From positions 63,738,841-63,802,840 of the forward strand of contig CM034535.1 in the NCBI GenBank assembly GCA_020002185.1: a stretch of 64,000 nucleotides of DNA. Reading direction: 5' to 3'. How positions within the stretch are numbered: position 1 is the stretch's first letter; each line of letters starts with the position of its first letter. Below are positions 59,901-64,000 of this stretch, piece after piece. Below the pieces are notes generated by a model. It was not told the DNA's origin. It was given only the letters and a program-made list of their open reading frames with translations, and searched no databases. Position numbers and translations under genes: made by a program. The DNA is from Paraescarpia echinospica (Eukaryota > Annelida > Polychaeta > Sabellida > Siboglinidae).

Positions 59901-62588
59901 TGTATGATATGTTATGTTGTGTGAAAAATCCTGTTCAGTTCAGCAAAGATATGAATAGATGGTTTTGTTTACCTTGACGGAACGGTTACTGGGGATGGGT
60001 ATTCTGAGATAGAGGTACGACATCGAATACAAGTATGAGCGAATGTATGGAGAAAGGTAGGGGGAGTCATGGGGGACAGAAACATTTCGAAAAAGCTGAA
60101 AGGGAAGTGATGAGGGCATGTGGAACACCGGCGGGCGCTGACAGAAGAATAACAACAGAAGCTGCTCCAGGTGAATGATACATATATAATGCTAGGTGTG
60201 CCCCGGTGTACACGAATATACACTTGTTGCGAATCGTGTGTTTGTTCGACTAAAAGCTGACCAGTTGTGCAATCTACGCTGGTCCGAACTTGTCAATACT
60301 CGAGTCGCATGTTGATTTGACGGGTACAAATGTTGGACCGATTCAAAAATTGAATGACGGCAACAAAACGCGTAATATGCGCTGGTCTATGATGCGACGT
60401 CGCGTAGTGTCGAGCCAAGTCAGTCAAGAAAAGCATTCAATCAGTAACTTAATTAATGCTCTATGAATTGTTCTTCCTTTTTTTGTTCCCTGTTATACAG
60501 GGTTGAAGGTCAACTCTATTGTGTATAGCTCGTTCCATTCTTGCCCTCCATTGCTTCCTATCAGCTCTCTCCAACGTTCATCTTTCTACGTCTTTCTAAG
60601 ATCTCTCTGGACACTAGTCCTCCCATCTCAGCTGTGGTCTTACCTTTTCCCAAGTGGCCTTGGTGCTTTTTAACCTCTGCTCGCATAGTGTCTTATCAAG
60701 TGGCCTATCTGTATCATCAGACTTCTTACCAACCTTTCACGTAAGCTGCACTGCACACCAATCTCTCCCCACAGACCACTCATTCTCCTTATATACACCC
60801 TGTTTGTTCGTGTAATTATCTGAATCCAATATTCTTTCAAACGCGCAGCTTTTGTTGTTGCTCTGTCAGCGCCACCGTCACCAGAATCCAGACCATAAAT
60901 ATAGACTGGTGTTACGTGCTGACAGGACATTCCATTTAAGCTTTTCTGAATTAGTTTGGCCGTCGTGACTCTTTCTACTTTCCTCTATGCGTTCGCTCCC
61001 GCTTATATCCGACGCCGAACGTCTTCATCTGGATGCCCATGCTTCTTGAACACTTCGTTCCATTCCTCCAACATTTCTTGTAATTCTTGTTTACTCTCTA
61101 CTAATATGACTGCATACAATATCTCCCCGAGAACATCCTTCGTGCTAATCTTCCTGTTGATTAATTCCATGTTAACTGGAAACAACTTCAGACATCCCAG
61201 ATCCAACCGCTACTTTTTCTTCTATGCTCTATCTAATACATTGCGTACACCACCATGGCATATTCTGCTCCTGGCACGCCCATCCACCTCACTGTTGCCG
61301 TCACCATCCCTCTCGAGCCGAGTCATAGCCTTTTTTGTGCCGACAGAACCGCGTTCCGTTGCATCTACAAACTCTTCTTTAACGGCTGTCAAAATGCAAA
61401 CATACGATATATCTCTGCTCTACTTGGAATCCCAATTGTTCGTTGCCTAATTTCTGCTCCACTCTGTATTGAACATAATAATGGCAAAGATTATGTGGGC
61501 ACCAATATAGACAGGTGCCACACACGTGCGACGTTTCAGTTTTGCTAGCTTAAAATCGCTGACGTCACAGGCGAGCGAGAAACGTCACAATGACGCAATC
61601 GTTTAGTCGAATATTATTGGTGTGTGAGTGCATGCGCGTTTAACCTTCAGCAGTCCACAACATCCAGGGCGAAGCCATGGCACATTCGTCAGAACCATCG
61701 GACTACCAGGATCTAAAGACACAATGTACTTATTTAACTCAAGGCGTCGTCTACCGAAACACTCGGCGGTTTGTCGGGCTGACGTCCTATTTTAAGTTGT
61801 GATTTATTTGTTATCATTTATACCCATAGCCTATCATTGCTTATTGCAAATGTTACGTAACACACGTGCGTGCGTGCGCGGAGTACGTTCATGTGCATGG
61901 ATGCGTATGTATGCGTAGAACTACGTGTGTGTGATAGCCTGTGTCGCACGTATTTGCAGAAACGTGATGTATGTCCTTATATGTAGTAGTATATGTGATA
62001 GCCCAAAAGTTCGTCCTCTACCGGTCGTTGGAAATGAAAATTACGTAGGCCCAAACATTTTGAATCCAGCATAGCCTAGTTGTATGTAAATTCCATGCCA
62101 AATTATGTTCATCGTACATGATTTTGAATTTGGTAAGGGACGTGATGGGTCTGTAGACTGTATAGCGTAGTGGGTAGAATATCGGACTCGTATTCGAATG
62201 AACAGGGCTGAGGGATAAGTATTTAAACCCCTTTGAACAGTCATATGAAACTGACAGTGTGCTATGTAAGAAGGTGCATTTCTATTTTATTCATGTGTCT
62301 TATCATATTGCAGGTGTGTACCCGGCGCCACCCCCTGGGTGCGGAGTTCAGCCCGGATATACTGCAGCTCCACCTATTGGATTTTCGCAGGGACCACCGG
62401 CAGACATCCCACAGCTGCCACCGGTCGGATACCCGCCCCCGTCGGCGTATCCCGGGCAACTACCTGTCGGGTTCGTGAGACCATCAGGGGCCGGTTACCC
62501 TGGGCAGTGCCCTGCTGGATACCCCCCACAGCCAGGGTATCCTGGTGGGCCATGTGGTGGCCAAGGTTGGTATCTAAAGCTTTGTTGA
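56977..62588 (+). CDS. Lys/His/Ser-rich plus Pro/Gly/Tyr-rich protein (PRR13-like composition)
   Basis: Exon 1, 56977-57150 (58 codons, donor GTGAGA): MLPAHMKKKHKKHKHYKKH, then a run of 14 Ser, DDEKKKWKKEQKKLKKKMKKD. Exon 2, 57790-57877 (acceptor TTTGTAG, donor GTAATG): GVVPPATASYPYGGVPGTYP. Exon 3 from 62314 (acceptor TTGCAG): GVYPAPPPGCGVQPGYTAAP and several more GYP/PPPG units, to a TGA at 62586-62588. Phases 0 and 1 agree across both introns. An alternative is a donor GTTGGT at 62566 and further exons beyond the window. Human PRR13 has the same two parts (Pro/Gly-rich and HKKHKK plus poly-Ser) in the opposite order, so homology is unproven. The basic head suggests nuclear location (inference). 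A LINE fragment lies in the second intron. Confidence 0.7.
57878..60470. other. Second intron of the Pro/Gly-rich gene, unrecognised part
   Basis: Short AATAAATAAATAA run (58178-58192) and GTAATAGTAATAG simple repeats (59270-59360). Open frames near 58559-59085 have no domain match. Confidence 0.45.
60480..61450 (-). pseudogene. Decayed LINE RT and C-terminal tail
   Basis: On -, 61206-61003 encodes ISTKDVLGEILYA, VESKQELQEMLEEWNEVFKKHG, the region around the catalytic YADD of a LINE RT; the YADD itself is damaged (LYAVILVESK). Then 60930-60670 encodes a YGLDSG..ATTKAARLKEY and LRERLVRSLMIQIGHLIR stretch, and further left ERADRKQWRARMERAIHN, the usual end of such RTs. Frames shift between pieces. 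Confidence 0.75.
61560..62230. other. Intron sequence, unrecognised
   Basis: Contains an irregular TGTGTG/TGCGTGCG patch (61860-61940) and a weak tRNA A-box-like TATAGCGTAGTGGGTAGAAT (62160) without a clear B box. Confidence 0.35.
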
Positions 62589-62599
62589 CGTTCTCTGTA

Positions 62600-63421
62600 T
62601 TGCTGAAGGTTCATTAGACGTAATTATACTTATACGGTTTTTATTATATCCAAATGTTAAATGACGTTATATCCAAGTGTTAAATGACGTGTAAGTTAAT
62701 TATTACATACTTTAATTTTCGCCCTTCTCAAGTATAGCCTCCTGGTTTGCCCACGTCATCGTCCACCATCATCAAATCATCCGCCATTGACAGTACAACA
62801 ACCGAGAATAGTATAATAGACTAGAATAGTGTTAACACGTAGACATGGAGTTACACAGAAGAAGACATTAAAGAAGTGGTCTGGATACGAAGCACAGGCA
62901 GGGATTAATCAATATGTGGAGAATTATGAGTTCTGCACGTGTGCGATGACGTCACCGACCAGGACATCAGTTGTACTGGCTAGTTCATCTTGAGACATGC
63001 GAAAGTCTCTGTATTTGTCACGGATTAGCGAGGTCTCCGTACACTAGATGGCTCAGTCTAGTAGGGTTCTTATATATCAAGGTCAACGCATATGAGAAAG
63101 AATAGTTATCGTGAACAAGCAACAGAGAACGAGGAAAATTTAATAAACTTTATTACGAGATGTCTTCCCTTTGGTATATATCTCGATTAACAAAAATAAA
63201 CAGAATAAAGAAATCCCGTAACCAGATCTTAATAGAACATAATAAACAATAACACTGAATCTTTAAATTATCAAATTCCACTTCCTTTCTAAGGTGGATT
63301 ACACCACTACACGACCAAACACAGGCGCCAAGTGTTATATAAGAATAACTCCCATAATATAAATACACAGTATATAGCTAGTCCTCGCGGACTCTCATTA
63401 CAGTAATATGTTACAACACAT

Positions 63422-63424
<3 letters not shown>
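62600..63424. other. Unrecognised stretch
   Basis: No exon or transposon end seen. Short duplicated TTATATCCAA.TGTTAAATGACGT at 62643 and 62668. Confidence 0.4.

Positions 63425-63453
<29 letters not shown>
63420..63453. repeat. (TA)n microsatellite
   Basis: ACATACACACATACA leading into an uninterrupted TA run. Confidence 0.95.
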
Positions 63454-63639
63454 GAATACTTCAAGGGTAATAATACCTCACTTCAAAACCACAGATAACT
63501 ACCAATCATAATACAGCAAATAATAGATAAGTTCGATCAGAAAATAGGCATTTACACTGGGCTAGTCCCATCTCGAATATATACGAACGTTTGTTGAAGT
63601 CAACACACCGAGCTCAGAATACAATTAGAACGGTGTATC

Positions 63640-64000
63640 TCGGCCGCACGAGTGATGATGCCGGGCAATTAACGATTGCCGTCGTACGCCGCGAATTCTC
63701 GAGTCGCGTCCGTTCAATGATCGCACGGTCGCAAACGATTGCGAAGTCAGTTGAATACGTTCAACTGAAAGACGAAGCCGGGCAGTAGACTCTTACCGCC
63801 GGCCGCTACGAATTCGATCGAGAGGTCTTGCCCTGTCGCAAACAATCGAGAAGTCGGATGAACGGGTTCGCGCGAATGACGACGCCTGGCAGTATACGTT
63901 TACCGCCGGCCGCTACGAGTCGCATTCGGTCAAGCTTTCTGACGATGTCGCTGTGAGACCGCTATTCGAGGATGGCCCGAGCTGGGTGAGCGCGTCGCGA
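63640..64000. repeat. GC-rich ~112 bp tandem repeat running off the window
   Basis: Blocks GATG.CGCCGGGCA.T.. recur at about 63657, 63773 and 63881, and TACCGCCGGCCGCTACGA at 63795 and 63901, with GGTCGCAAAC.AT.G.GAAGTC between. The units are diverged. The composition is much richer in GC and CpG than the rest of the window. Confidence 0.8.

Overview
This is a 64 kb piece of an invertebrate animal nuclear genome, probably a marine one. It is AT-rich and full of introns, with long non-coding stretches, many decayed transposons and many minisatellites. There are no operons, no bacterial gene signals, no CRISPR and no rRNA. The species cannot be named from the sequence alone.

Three spliced protein-coding genes and one first exon can be supported. 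(1) LRMDA, the leucine-rich melanocyte differentiation-associated protein, lies on + with six clear exons between 39031 and 44527 and a possible first exon at 35350-35433. One of its introns (40639-41035) has the hallmarks of a minor-spliceosome (U12) AT-AC intron, and two further exon boundaries offer in-frame alternative splice sites. (2) FAM241B (C10orf35), a small one-pass membrane protein, lies on - with coding exons 48829-48918 and 47745-48197 and a likely 5'UTR exon and ETS-type promoter near 49817-49891. In human both genes map to 10q22, so their adjacency here may be ancient linkage. (3) A gene on + at 56977-62588 encodes a Lys/His/Ser-rich head and a Pro/Gly/Tyr-rich tail, resembling PRR13 in composition but with the parts in opposite order. 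(4) A signal-peptide exon on - (17855-18028) starts an unidentified secreted protein; a cluster of six AP-1-type sites lies about 420-510 bp upstream of its ATG.

Layout. 1-1560: a hAT-like transposon. 1813-12698: two near-identical ~5 kb copies separated by exactly 1000 Ns, best read as an unmerged assembly overlap or two haplotypes. The break falls in the loop of a ~540 bp inverted repeat (11990-13378) carrying tRNA-like SINE heads. 13.4-26.5 kb: a TA-flanked DNA element, the secreted-protein exon and several satellites and hairpins. 26.5-36.1 kb: LINE fragments, tRNA-derived SINE copies and a second long foldback element. 35.3-49.9 kb: LRMDA and FAM241B, interspersed with a hAT element with target-site duplication, a Tigger-like element, MITEs and minisatellites. 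50.9-56.6 kb: a CR1-like LINE (ORF1 with PHD finger, endonuclease, partial RT) split by ~2.3 kb of sequence that itself holds another LINE RT. 57-64 kb: the Pro/Gly-rich gene with a further LINE fragment in its second intron, ending in a GC-rich ~112 bp tandem repeat.

The strongest points are the AT-AC intron with alternative splice sites in LRMDA, the LRMDA-FAM241B linkage, the false duplication, and the AP-1 array. I saw no convincing wholly new gene system.
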